Shown here: piece by piece, positions 1 to 6,798 of the stretch
Layout of the letters: every line of letters starts with the position of its first letter
Numbering within the stretch: position 1 is the first letter of the stretch
The notes under the pieces: model-generated
The model's database searches: none
The model's input: the letters and a program-made list of their open reading frames with translations, nothing else
What the model was told of the DNA's origin: nothing
Source of the DNA: CAZCBJ01 sp964496705
Lineage (GTDB): Bacteria > Chloroflexota > Anaerolineae > Anaerolineales > Anaerolineaceae
Assembly: GCA_964496705.1 (NCBI GenBank)
Contig: CAZCBJ010000163.1
Span: 1-9,126 of the forward strand
Reading direction: 5' to 3'
Length of the DNA stretch: 9,126 nucleotides
Made by a program: the position numbers and the translations under genes

Positions 1-1313
1 GACTCCTTGGGTTCCAGGCGCTGAGGATCGTCCTTCCACTGCCAGACGTAGTCGATGTAACCCTCATCTTGCCGCTGCACCAGCGTGGCAAATTCGACAA
101 AAATGCGCGCCCCACGCGGATCGGTGAAATCGGTCAGGTCTTGACCGTTGAGATCGGGGCGGTAAGGATGCATGATCATGCGCGGCTGCATATCCTGAAT
201 CCAGAAATAATCCTTGCCGTCCTCGCCGTAGCGCAGGGATTCAATCCGCGCGGCTGCCATCGACTGGGCCTGCTCGCGGGTGAGCAGGCCGCTTTGCTCA
301 TCGCGCTGGTAGGATGCCAGGATGCTCCAGGCCGAATTGGTCAGCTCGCGGATCATCTCGCGCTTGCGCCCAAGCAGCGTCTGCTCAAAAGCGGGCAGGA
401 TGAACGCCCAGAATGCGCTCAGGAACAGCGCGATTGCGATGAAGGTGGGTAGAAATATGCGCAGCACAAAATAGCGTTTGCGAAAGTGATGCGCACGCCC
501 TGCCGGATGGACGGGCGAAGACGGGATTGCCGGGGCGTGATGCTCAGCCTCGGGCGCCCGTGTTTCAACCGGCGGTCCGGCCAGCACCGCCTCGCGAAAA
601 GATATCCAATCCTCGCGCGGCATCTCGATCCCGTAGGTGTGACCACCCTTGCCGTCGCCATCATGAAAATCAGTCCCGGCGCAGACCAGCAGATCGTATC
701 TCGCCGCCAGCGCGCGCAAGCGGCTCTGCATCTCGACCGAATAGGGGGCGTAATACACTTCGATGCCGTCCAGCCCCAGTTCCTTCAAAGCCGCAATCTG
801 CGCCTCCAACTGGTCGAAATCCGCTGCAAACATCAGCGGATGCGCCAGGAAAGCCCGCCCACCGGCGCGGTGGACCAGCGCGATGGCTTCACTGATCTCA
901 AGCCAGCCGCCCGGTGCAGCGTTGGGCGCCGGCCCTTCCGCCTGCGCTGCATGACGGCTGTTGCCGGCTTTGCGGATCGAATCGGCGATGCTGTGCACCT
1001 CCAGGGCTTTCGCCTGGCGCAGGGAGAGCAATGTGGCAGCCAATTCGGCATGCTGCGGGTCGAACCCGTATGCCAGCAGGTGGACTTCCTTCGCGTTGAA
1101 GCGGGTGGTCAACTCCACACCGCTCAAAAATGCGCTGCCGCGCTTCTTCAATACCTCCTCGAAGCGCGGCAGCCCTTCCAGCGTGTCATGATCGGTCAGC
1201 GCGGCGTAGCGCACCCCGGCGGAGACCAAGTTGGCCGCCACGACCTCCGGCGGCAGCTCGCCGTCGCTAAAATTGGAATGGCAGTGAAAATTGACCAGGA
1301 TGGTTTCGTCCAT
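1..1313 (-). CDS. PHP phosphoesterase domain fused to a transmembrane Cache sensor (3' partial)
   Basis: One uninterrupted frame of 437 codons, checked triplet by triplet, runs off the left edge, so the C-terminus is missing. Residues 1-245 form a PHP metal-dependent phosphoesterase domain: HCH (10-12) followed by SDG (16-18), LTDHD (39-43), GVE (65-67), a His at 78, AHP (157-159) and TDFH (214-217). These are the usual metal ligands. A Pro/Ala/His-rich linker (about 246-278) leads to one hydrophobic segment (about 282-306) and then an extracellular Cache domain with REMIRELTNSAWSIL, GKDYFWIQD, MIMHPY and GYIDYVWQWKDD. Cache domains of this kind bind small ligands in sensor kinases, cyclases and chemoreceptors. 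A second membrane segment and an output domain would be expected beyond the edge. The start used is ATG 1313. ATG 1328 is also in frame and has AGG directly before it. The symporter stop lies 7-22 bases upstream, so the two are probably one operon. The PHP domain could hydrolyse a phosphoester or be a non-enzymatic partner domain. Confidence 0.85.
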   Translation of the reverse strand, partial: MDETILVNFHCHSNFSDGELPPEVVAANLVSAGVRYAALTDHDTLEGLPRFEEVLKKRGSAFLSGVELTTRFNAKEVHLLAYGFDPQHAELAATLLSLRQAKALEVHSIADSIRKAGNSRHAAQAEGPAPNAAPGGWLEISEAIALVHRAGGRAFLAHPLMFAADFDQLEAQIAALKELGLDGIEVYYAPYSVEMQSRLRALAARYDLLVCAGTDFHDGDGKGGHTYGIEMPREDWISFREAVLAGPPVETRAPEAEHHAPAIPSSPVHPAGRAHHFRKRYFVLRIFLPTFIAIALFLSAFWAFILPAFEQTLLGRKREMIRELTNSAWSILASYQRDEQSGLLTREQAQSMAAARIESLRYGEDGKDYFWIQDMQPRMIMHPYRPDLNGQDLTDFTDPRGARIFVEFATLVQRQDEGYIDYVWQWKDDPQRLEPKE

Positions 1314-1335
1314 GGCCGCGCGCGGCATCCTGATG

Positions 1336-3240
1336 CTAGCGCACCTCCCCGTTTCCGGTTTTGCTCTTCTGGGTGAGCAGGGATACCACCACCAGCGTGA
1401 TGAAACTCAAGGGGATGGAAACGATTCCGGGATTGTTGAACGGGATGGGAGCATCCAGCGGATTCAAGCCGTAGAGCGTGTACAGCTCGGGCGAGAAGGC
1501 GATCAAAGCCAGGGATGCGACCACGCCCACCATGATCGAGGCAGCAATGCCCCTGGCGGTGGTCTTCTTCCAGAAGAGCAGCATGACCACAGCCGGCAGG
1601 TTGGCTGAAGCCGCCACGGCGAAGGCCAGCCCGACCAGGAAGGTAACGTTCATGCCTTTGAACAGGATGCCAAGCAGAATGGCGATCCCGCCGATGACAA
1701 AAGCGGATATTTTCCCGGCAAGCACCTTCTGGTGATCATCCATCTTGATTTTCAGGTAGCGGTCGAACAGGTCATGCGCAACCGCGCCCGAAGCGGCGAC
1801 AATCAGACCGCTGACCGTGCCCAGCACGGTGGCGAAGGCGATGGCGGAAATGATGGCGAAGAGCAATTGGCCAAAGGAGCGCGCCAGCAGCGGGGCGGCC
1901 ATGTTGCTGTCCGCCGGGTTGAGGATGCCGTTGACCATCGCGCCCAAGCCCATGAAGAGGGTCAGGATGTAGAAGAAGCCGATCGCCGCGATGGCGACGA
2001 TGGTGGACTTGCGCGCGCTGGCCGGATTGGGCACGGTGTAATAGCGGATGAGGATGTGCGGCAAGGCAGCCGTTCCCAGGAAGAGCGCCAACATCAACGA
2101 CAGGAAGTCCACCCGTTCCAGCAGCGTGCCCTCCACCTTGAACTTGAGACCCGGGCGCATGATGCGGTCGCCGGTGACAATTTTCGGATAATAAATCGTC
2201 ACCTTTTCTCCCGCGTTGTCCACAAAACTGGCCGTCTTCCAGGTTCGGACGGTGGTATCCGGATCGGTCAGGGCAGCCAGGAACGCAAAGGGCGAAAGGC
2301 TGCCGGTTTTCACGTCGCGCTCGCCGTCAATCTGCTCCAGGTTGCTGACCTGGCGCAACTGGTTGTTGGCAGAGGCAGGCGCGCCGTTGATCCACCTGAC
2401 GTCCTTTTTACCCACCACCGATTGGGTTTCGTACAGCGTGACCACGCCGCCGCTCTCCACCGCTTCCCACCAGGTTTCCTGACCCGCGTTCCCCAGACGG
2501 ACAAACTCGAGCCCGCCTTTGATATCTTTCTGTTCCAACACATCCCAGCCAGCCTCGCTGACCGCAATTTTGCCGTCCACCTTGCTCGCCGAAAGCTGCG
2601 CATACTCGTAAACCTCGACCTTGCCGTCCTGGTCAGGTCGGGTGCTCAGCCCGCGGTTCAACACGGCAATCACCAGGATGGTGGAGAAAATGATCAGCAG
2701 CAAACCTTTCAAGAATTGGACATAGGTGGTGGAAGCCATGCCGGCGGTGGCGACGATGGTGATCACAATCGCACCCACCATCAACACACCCCAGGAATGC
2801 GGGATGCCCAGCAAGGGTTCCACCAACACGCCCGCTCCAACCATCTGCGGGATGAGGTAGCAGATGGAAACCACCAGCGTGCTGATGGCTGCGGTCAGCT
2901 TGATGGCGCGCGAGTTGTAATTGGCGTCCACCGCGTCGGTGAAGGTGTATTTGCCCAGCCGTTTCAACGGTTCGGCCACCACAAACAGCGCCACAATCCA
3001 CCCGGCCAGGTAGCCGATCGAATACAGGAAGCCGTCATAGCCCACCGTGGCGATCATGCCGTAAATGCCCAGGAAGGAGGCCGCCGAGAGGTAATCGCCG
3101 GCAAAGGCGACGCCGTTCACACTCCAATGGATCTTGCCGCCCGCAGCATAATAACCGCTGGCGGTGCGCGTGCGATTGCCCAGATAGAGGGAGAGGCCAA
3201 TGACGAAGGCGACGAAAAGGAGGAAGACGATGATGGCCAT
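1336..3240 (-). CDS. Sodium:solute symporter, ActP-like (probable cation/acetate or other monocarboxylate uptake)
   Basis: A 634-residue polytopic membrane protein of the solute:sodium symporter (SSS) family. Family hallmarks are GTAALPHILIRYYTVPN (389-405), the AR following it, and ASGAVAHDLFDRY (483-495), all typical of ActP-type acetate permeases. A gene for a DUF485 small membrane protein lies 4 bases upstream, as in yjcH-actP. Hydrophobic helices fill residues 1-195 and 376-622. Between them lies a hydrophilic stretch of about 180 residues (about 196-375), much longer than in E. coli ActP (about 549 residues in total), probably an outside domain. The frame is open upstream to 3327, but ATG 3240 is chosen: it follows the DUF485 stop, has GGAAAGG upstream, and starts directly with a hydrophobic helix. 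The substrate is inferred from family and neighbour and could be another short organic acid. Long plus-strand frames over this gene are antisense shadows. Confidence 0.88.
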   Translation of the reverse strand: MAIIVFLLFVAFVIGLSLYLGNRTRTASGYYAAGGKIHWSVNGVAFAGDYLSAASFLGIYGMIATVGYDGFLYSIGYLAGWIVALFVVAEPLKRLGKYTFTDAVDANYNSRAIKLTAAISTLVVSICYLIPQMVGAGVLVEPLLGIPHSWGVLMVGAIVITIVATAGMASTTYVQFLKGLLLIIFSTILVIAVLNRGLSTRPDQDGKVEVYEYAQLSASKVDGKIAVSEAGWDVLEQKDIKGGLEFVRLGNAGQETWWEAVESGGVVTLYETQSVVGKKDVRWINGAPASANNQLRQVSNLEQIDGERDVKTGSLSPFAFLAALTDPDTTVRTWKTASFVDNAGEKVTIYYPKIVTGDRIMRPGLKFKVEGTLLERVDFLSLMLALFLGTAALPHILIRYYTVPNPASARKSTIVAIAAIGFFYILTLFMGLGAMVNGILNPADSNMAAPLLARSFGQLLFAIISAIAFATVLGTVSGLIVAASGAVAHDLFDRYLKIKMDDHQKVLAGKISAFVIGGIAILLGILFKGMNVTFLVGLAFAVAASANLPAVVMLLFWKKTTARGIAASIMVGVVASLALIAFSPELYTLYGLNPLDAPIPFNNPGIVSIPLSFITLVVVSLLTQKSKTGNGEVR

Positions 3241-3244
3241 GTGT

Positions 3245-3553
3245 TTACGCCTTTCCGTTGGTCTGGGATTGGGCAGCCCGCTCAGCTCTGGCGAAGTGCG
3301 CTTCTTTGCGGCGGCACAGCCCATCATAGATCAGGGCTTCGATCAGGGCGACGACAATCAACGCGATCCCGTAAACGGTTGCCAGGTTCATTCCGGCAAA
3401 CACAACGGCTGCCATGCTCATCGGACTGATCAGGTTGATGGCTACAAAACTGGCATAAAACAGCATATAGGAAAGGAACATCCAAATGCCCAGGCGGATC
3501 TTGAACGGTCCAGCGGGGTCTTTACCGGCGGGTGTTGCGGGTTCATGCAGCAT
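3245..3553 (-). CDS. DUF485 small membrane protein, partner of the symporter
   Basis: A 102-residue protein with two predicted membrane helices (about 22-44 and 56-78), a polar N-terminal tail rich in Pro and Ala, and a basic C-terminal tail (from RRK, 81-83). The motif MNLATVYGIALIV followed by ALIYDGLC matches the DUF485 (YjcH) family as I know it. Genes of this family usually precede ActP-type symporters and may be accessory subunits; their exact role is unclear. The start at 3553 is supported by AAGGAG 8 bases before the ATG. A second in-frame-looking ATG at 3546 is not in this frame. The stop lies 4 bases before the symporter start, so the two are almost certainly cotranscribed and translationally coupled. 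Confidence 0.85.
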   Translation of the reverse strand: MLHEPATPAGKDPAGPFKIRLGIWMFLSYMLFYASFVAINLISPMSMAAVVFAGMNLATVYGIALIVVALIEALIYDGLCRRKEAHFARAERAAQSQTNGKA

Positions 3554-3589
3554 GACAGCAGCTCCTTGGGAAGAATGGGATGTGGGCTA

Positions 3590-3617
3590 ATTATATCTGT
3601 AACCCCGCGAACAGGTA
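3590..3617 (-). promoter_or_regulatory. Candidate promoter of the DUF485-symporter operon
   Basis: On the minus strand a perfect TATAAT (3590-3595) lies 36 bases upstream of the DUF485 start. A poor -35 match, TACCTG (3612-3617), sits 16 bases before it. The site overlaps the stop codon of the truncated ABC gene. The -10 match is convincing; the -35 is weak, so an activator or read-through from the MarR promoter may contribute. Confidence 0.35.
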
Positions 3618-4121
3618 CATATCCACGGCGATGAAATTTTGCGAAAGGTCCACAACAATCTGCGGATCGTTGACCAGGGCCAGGGCGATGAAAACCCGCT
3701 GCTTTTGGCCCCCAGACAGCTTGCTGAAATAGGCATTCCGTTTCTCGGTCAGCCCCAGCTTCTCCATCAATTCCCGCCAGTCCAGCGTTTGCGGATAGAA
3801 AGAAGCAAACAAATCCAGCGCCTCCCAGACCTTGATGCGCTCGGGAAGCACTGCCGATTGGAATTGAATCCCAATCTTCTCGCGCAGCTTTCTGCCGTCG
3901 CGGGCGGGGTCGCTGCCCAGCACGAGAATCGAACCCGAGTCATACGGGCGCAGCCCTTCAACACATTCAATCGTGGTGGTCTTGCCCGCCCCGTTGGGAC
4001 CCAGCAAGCCGAAAATCTCCCCTTGCTGCACGGTAAAGGAGATGCCGTCCACCGCCCGAACGCCGGGATACTGTTTCACCAGTTGATTGACTTCAATTGC
4101 GGTTGCGTTTTTTTTGTTCAT
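3591..4121 (-). pseudogene. ABC transporter ATP-binding protein, 3'-truncated (probable pseudogene)
   Basis: The first 155 or so residues are a normal ABC ATPase of the drug-efflux/ABC-2 type: Walker A GPNGAGKTT (41-49), a Q-loop region GIQFQS (84-89), and the signature LSGGQKQR (about 135-142). After ALVNDPQIV the frame should give Walker B (hydrophobics then DE) and later the D- and H-loops. Instead about 20 unrelated residues follow before a stop, and no other frame restores the motif. The protein would therefore bind ATP poorly or not hydrolyse it, and at 176 residues it is well short of the 230-310 usual for the family. It starts 54 bases after the MarR gene with AGGG upstream of ATG 4121, as in MarR-ABC-permease efflux operons, but no permease gene follows. 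An 8-A run at codons 2-5 is a possible slippage site. A deletion joining it to the symporter operon is the simplest explanation; an assembly error is possible. Confidence 0.8.
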
Positions 4122-4175
4122 ACGAGGACCCTATGAAAAATCCCTTGGCTATTCGCTTTCAACTCGCATAGCGTC

Positions 4176-4676
4176 TCAGCCCATGTCAACGGGCGGTGCA
4201 CCGGATGCCGTCAGGCCGACGACCATGCGCCCTTCTGGAAACTGACCGACCAATTCAGCGAGCAGGTTGCACAGCGCAGCCGCCGCATCCGGCCCCATCG
4301 CCTGGATGGCCTGAAAGGTCTGATCGGTGGGTGAGACCGGCGGGACCGCAGACAGCAGCTCCAGACCTTTCGCGCTGATCTGCACCGGGTTGCGCCGCCG
4401 GTCGTGAGGGTCTGCGCCGCGCTGCGCCAATCCCTTGCGTTCCAGCGCGTCCATGGCGCGCACCAGTGTGGAAGGATCCAGTCCCATGCGCTGGCTGATC
4501 TCGCTGATGGTCAGCGTTTCAAATTGGATCATGCGCAAGACGCCGTACTGCAGGCTGGTCAGGGTCAGCCCATGCGCGCGCATGCGCTCTTCCATGGACT
4601 GGTTGAAATACTTGAGCAGCAGGGCGGCATACACCTGGATTTTCAAGGCGGTTGAAAGCATTTCGACAGATTGCAT
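4176..4676 (-). CDS. MarR-family transcriptional regulator
   Basis: A 166-residue DNA-binding protein with the MarR layout: an N-terminal dimerisation helix (1-35), a winged helix-turn-helix (about 38-105) with TISEISQRMGLDPSTLVRAMD (56-76) as the recognition part, and the wing motif DPHDRRRNPVQISAKG (89-104). It probably represses itself and the efflux genes downstream until a small hydrophobic or phenolic ligand binds. ATG 4676 is chosen because GAGG lies 5 bases upstream. A longer frame from TTG 4706 would start inside the operator palindrome and lacks a good ribosome site. A consensus promoter and a perfect palindrome lie just upstream (4701-4750). The C-terminal tail after residue 145 is Gly/Pro-rich and may be disordered. 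The neighbouring ABC gene, its likely target, is broken. Confidence 0.88.
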   Translation of the reverse strand: MQSVEMLSTALKIQVYAALLLKYFNQSMEERMRAHGLTLTSLQYGVLRMIQFETLTISEISQRMGLDPSTLVRAMDALERKGLAQRGADPHDRRRNPVQISAKGLELLSAVPPVSPTDQTFQAIQAMGPDAAAALCNLLAELVGQFPEGRMVVGLTASGAPPVDMG

Positions 4677-4700
4677 CCTAACCTCGCAATTTATTCGCTT

Positions 4701-4715
4701 TATCAATTATTGATA
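4701..4715 (-). promoter_or_regulatory. Perfect 15-base palindrome, candidate MarR operator
   Basis: TATCAAT-T-ATTGATA has perfect 7-base arms around one central base. It lies right at the predicted transcription start of the MarR gene (about 4714-4717), where a bound repressor would block initiation. MarR proteins typically bind short AT-rich palindromes of this size. That this is the operator is inferred from position and symmetry. Confidence 0.65.
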
Positions 4716-4718
4716 GTA

Positions 4719-4744
4719 GCAATTATATACATATGCAATTATAT
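4719..4744. repeat. Two direct copies of GCAATTATAT with a 16-base period
   Basis: GCAATTATAT occurs at 4719-4728 and again at 4735-4744. On the minus strand one copy (ATATAATTGC) contains the -10 box and the other lies in the spacer directly after the -35 box. The repeats may be extra protein sites or simply a duplicated -10 region. Confidence 0.55.
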
Positions 4745-4750
4745 TGTCAA
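4722..4750 (-). promoter_or_regulatory. Consensus sigma70-type promoter of the MarR operon
   Basis: On the minus strand TTGACA (4745-4750) and TATAAT (4722-4727) are both exact consensus hexamers, separated by exactly 17 bases. Transcription should start near 4714-4717, giving a leader of about 40 bases before ATG 4676. A promoter this strong fits one that is held off by a repressor. Confidence 0.85.
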
Positions 4751-4777
4751 GAGGTGGTAATGATGGATCTTCACCTC
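4751..4777. repeat. Inverted repeat between the PIG-L gene and the MarR promoter
   Basis: GAGGTG (4751-4756) and CACCTC (4772-4777) are perfect inverted arms around a 15-base loop, directly upstream of the -35 box. No U-run follows on the minus strand, so it is not a clear intrinsic terminator for the PIG-L gene. It could be an activator site or chance. Confidence 0.3.
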
Positions 4778-4816
4778 CTGGCAGCCGCTGGAGCCGGATG
4801 TGCTATGCGGACCGGG

Positions 4817-5488
4817 TCACAGCGTCCAGGTGCGGTACGCTTCATTTTCGAATTCGGTCACCGGCTGGTTGTGCTCGCGGGCAAAATCCTCAATGTGCGG
4901 CACCTGCGTGCGGTGGGCGTGAAAGGCCTTCAATTTGCGCGCCGCCCAGGGGCGGATATCCACCAGCAGGTCGGCGGGATCATCCGGGTTGGTCTCTCCC
5001 GGTGTGGTCGAACCCGCATGGGCAGCCTGCCAGGTTAGCAACAGCCCGGGCCGCCAGGGACTCATCTGGCGCACAGCCTGAAAGACCGCCTGATGGGTGA
5101 AAATGTGTTGGGGATGCCCATACTCGCCGTAGCTGCCGTGGGTGATAATCACTCCCGGCAGCAGGCGCTCAAAAACCTGCTGGAGCGCGCGGCTAAAAGT
5201 TTCAAAGGGCACGTCCACCGCGTGCAAAACACCGTCATTCAGCGGATCCACATAGGGCAGAAAGACCAATTCCTGCACGCCCAGGATGTGGGCAGCTTCG
5301 CGGGCTTCCTGCTCACGCACCCGGCCCAGGTCAACGCGGGCGCACAATGGCGGCTTGCCCAGCCCTCCGCCCTCGCCGCGGGTGGTGTACACAATGCAGA
5401 CATGATGCCCTTCATCAGTATATTTGGCGAGCAAACCGGAGGCGCAAGTCTCATCATCAGGATGTGCAGCGACGACAACGATGTTCAT
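4817..5488 (-). CDS. PIG-L/LmbE-family zinc deacetylase
   Basis: A 223-residue protein, the normal length for the PIG-L (LmbE-like) family of zinc-dependent N-deacetylases, which act on GlcNAc-linked or related amino sugars. AAHPDDE (7-13) carries the first two zinc ligands (His9, Asp12) and the catalytic Asp11. GHPQH (124-128) supplies the third ligand, and AHRTQ (191-195) matches the usual C-terminal motif. No signal peptide is visible, so it is cytoplasmic. The start at ATG 5488 has AGAGG 6 bases upstream. It lies 30 bases after the zinc-ribbon gene and is probably cotranscribed with it. The true substrate cannot be read from sequence: mycothiol/bacillithiol-type, lipid-linked sugar and small amino-sugar substrates all occur in the family. 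Confidence 0.92.
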   Translation of the reverse strand: MNIVVVAAHPDDETCASGLLAKYTDEGHHVCIVYTTRGEGGGLGKPPLCARVDLGRVREQEAREAAHILGVQELVFLPYVDPLNDGVLHAVDVPFETFSRALQQVFERLLPGVIITHGSYGEYGHPQHIFTHQAVFQAVRQMSPWRPGLLLTWQAAHAGSTTPGETNPDDPADLLVDIRPWAARKLKAFHAHRTQVPHIEDFAREHNQPVTEFENEAYRTWTL

Positions 5489-5518
5489 GATATCCTCTTG
5501 ATTAAAGTGAAATTTGCT

Positions 5519-6691
5519 TCACTGCCCTCTTGGCCGGACAGGCGTGCTTTGCCAATCGCTGCAGTTATTGGCGTGAAGCGCGTTTGGATCCACACTGGCA
5601 TCATCGGTGTAGAATTCATCGCCCGCCTGATTGACCCAGCGGTAACGCCACTGGTTGGAGCCGGTCTCGGTGGCACGGGTGAAGGGGTTGATGTATTCCT
5701 CCAGGTTCATCAGGTTGAGGTATTCGTTGCTTTGTCCCGCCGAAGAAACCCGCCGCCCGCCAATCTGCTGGTTGATGGATTGCAGCTCCTGTTGCAGGTT
5801 GCGCGCCTGCTGCTCGCGCAGCCGCTGCTGCTGCTGCGCATCCAGCCCGCTGGCGCCCATAAAGCCCTGTCGGGCCAGCTCCTGGGATACCCAGGTGGGA
5901 TTGAGTTTGGCAGAATCGCGGATATGCGCCATGATGGGCTGCCACTGTTCGAATTCATCCTGCGGGGCGCGTTCCAGGAAGGTGTCCTTGTTGGACCAGA
6001 TGCCCATCAGCGTGGGCCCCATGTTCTCGATGACGGCATAGGCGTTTTCGCGGTAGGTCACGCCGCCTTCACTGTAAGTGAAGACGACCATGCCGCCAGC
6101 GTAATTGCCCAGCACCGGCACGCCCATGGCGGCGGTGTTCTGGGTGTAATTCTGGGCCAGGATGGGCATCTCCTGACGGTGAAGCACATTCACATTCGCA
6201 GCCTGGGGATGCGCCCAGGGGAAAACCTGCTGAATCAGAAAATCCACCGGGTGGAAGAGGGGCAAAGGTTGGATGCCGGGCATGGCGCCGGGGAACATGC
6301 CGCCCATCATCGCCGCCGGGTTCATGCGCGGATCGGTGAAGACCATCTCCGGGCACCAATGCAGCATCACCCGCCCCTGCACATCATCTTTGACGGCGAA
6401 ATCCAGCCTGGCAGGAGCGGACTGGGCGCCCATCATCATGGGCATTCCCGAGCGAAAAATGCCGCCCACCGTCAGCCAACCGTCCGGCACCTGCAATTCA
6501 AAAGCACTCTCGCGTGACTCGACACAGCGCAAGAAGAGGATCGAGTTGAGCGGGGTGGTCTTTCGGGTCATGTCCTGGTTGGCGACCATGAATTCGGTGC
6601 CACAATAAGGACAACTGGTGCGGTTTTCAGCGGGTTCGCGCTGCAATTTGCCACCGCACATCGGGCAGTTCAGAGGAATTAATTCGGCCAT
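5519..6691 (-). CDS. Zinc-ribbon protein with Met-rich and Gln-rich segments, function unknown
   Basis: A 390-residue protein I cannot assign to a named family. The N-terminus holds a zinc ribbon, CPMCGG (9-14) and CPYCG (27-31), giving four Cys ligands (9, 12, 27, 30). Residues 46-125 look like a compact beta-rich domain. A Met/Pro/Gly-rich low-complexity stretch follows (123-142), then a mixed domain (145-265), a Gln-rich probable coiled coil (284-309), and a polar C-terminal module with INPFTRATETGSNQWRYRW (334-352). There is no signal peptide or clear membrane helix, so it is probably cytoplasmic. ATG 6691 is chosen, with AGG 5 bases upstream; GTG 6697, two codons earlier, is in frame but worse placed. 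It leads a likely two-gene unit with the PIG-L deacetylase. A 474-codon plus-strand frame across it is an antisense shadow. Confidence 0.82.
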   Translation of the reverse strand: MAELIPLNCPMCGGKLQREPAENRTSCPYCGTEFMVANQDMTRKTTPLNSILFLRCVESRESAFELQVPDGWLTVGGIFRSGMPMMMGAQSAPARLDFAVKDDVQGRVMLHWCPEMVFTDPRMNPAAMMGGMFPGAMPGIQPLPLFHPVDFLIQQVFPWAHPQAANVNVLHRQEMPILAQNYTQNTAAMGVPVLGNYAGGMVVFTYSEGGVTYRENAYAVIENMGPTLMGIWSNKDTFLERAPQDEFEQWQPIMAHIRDSAKLNPTWVSQELARQGFMGASGLDAQQQQRLREQQARNLQQELQSINQQIGGRRVSSAGQSNEYLNLMNLEEYINPFTRATETGSNQWRYRWVNQAGDEFYTDDASVDPNALHANNCSDWQSTPVRPRGQ

Positions 6692-6744
6692 ATTCACCTG
6701 CCTGTTCTACCCATGCTAAATTGTGAATAGAGGTAATTTATTGA

Positions 6745-6773
6745 ATTCTAGTTCACTTTAGAACGTTAAGCAA
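6745..6773 (-). promoter_or_regulatory. Candidate promoter for the zinc-ribbon / PIG-L genes
   Basis: On the minus strand TTGCTT (6768-6773) and TAGAAT (6745-6750, five of six consensus bases) are 17 bases apart, within the 107-base AT-rich gap between the Cys-rich gene and the zinc-ribbon gene. The -35 is only a half match. Confidence 0.45.
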
Positions 6774-6798
6774 TAAAGGGCGGTCGAATCATCCGTGT

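Noticed and set aside
486..1376. A 296-codon plus-strand open frame
   Set aside because: It uses the same triplets as the PHP-Cache frame read backwards, and the PHP motifs are on the minus strand.
1732..3429. A 565-codon plus-strand open frame opposite the symporter and DUF485 genes
   Set aside because: Its product is rich in His, Gln, Arg and Gly with no domain. It reads opposite a clear SSS-family gene and is the expected antisense shadow of a membrane protein in GC-rich DNA.
3591..3660. Rescue of the ABC ATPase by a frameshift
   Set aside because: None of the three minus-strand frames after the PQIV codons gives a Walker B DE or a D-loop, so a single indel cannot explain the truncation.
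4751..4777. Intrinsic terminator for the PIG-L gene
   Set aside because: The inverted repeat is real but has a 15-base loop and no U-run after it in the minus direction.
4733..5100. Plus-strand frames starting near the GAGGTGG at 4751
   Set aside because: The GAGGTGG resembles a ribosome site, but the frames lie antisense to the deacetylase gene and their products are low-complexity with no motif.
5093..6517. A 474-codon plus-strand open frame
   Set aside because: It crosses two convincing minus-strand genes (PIG-L and the zinc-ribbon protein), has no recognisable motif, and lacks a promoter or ribosome site.
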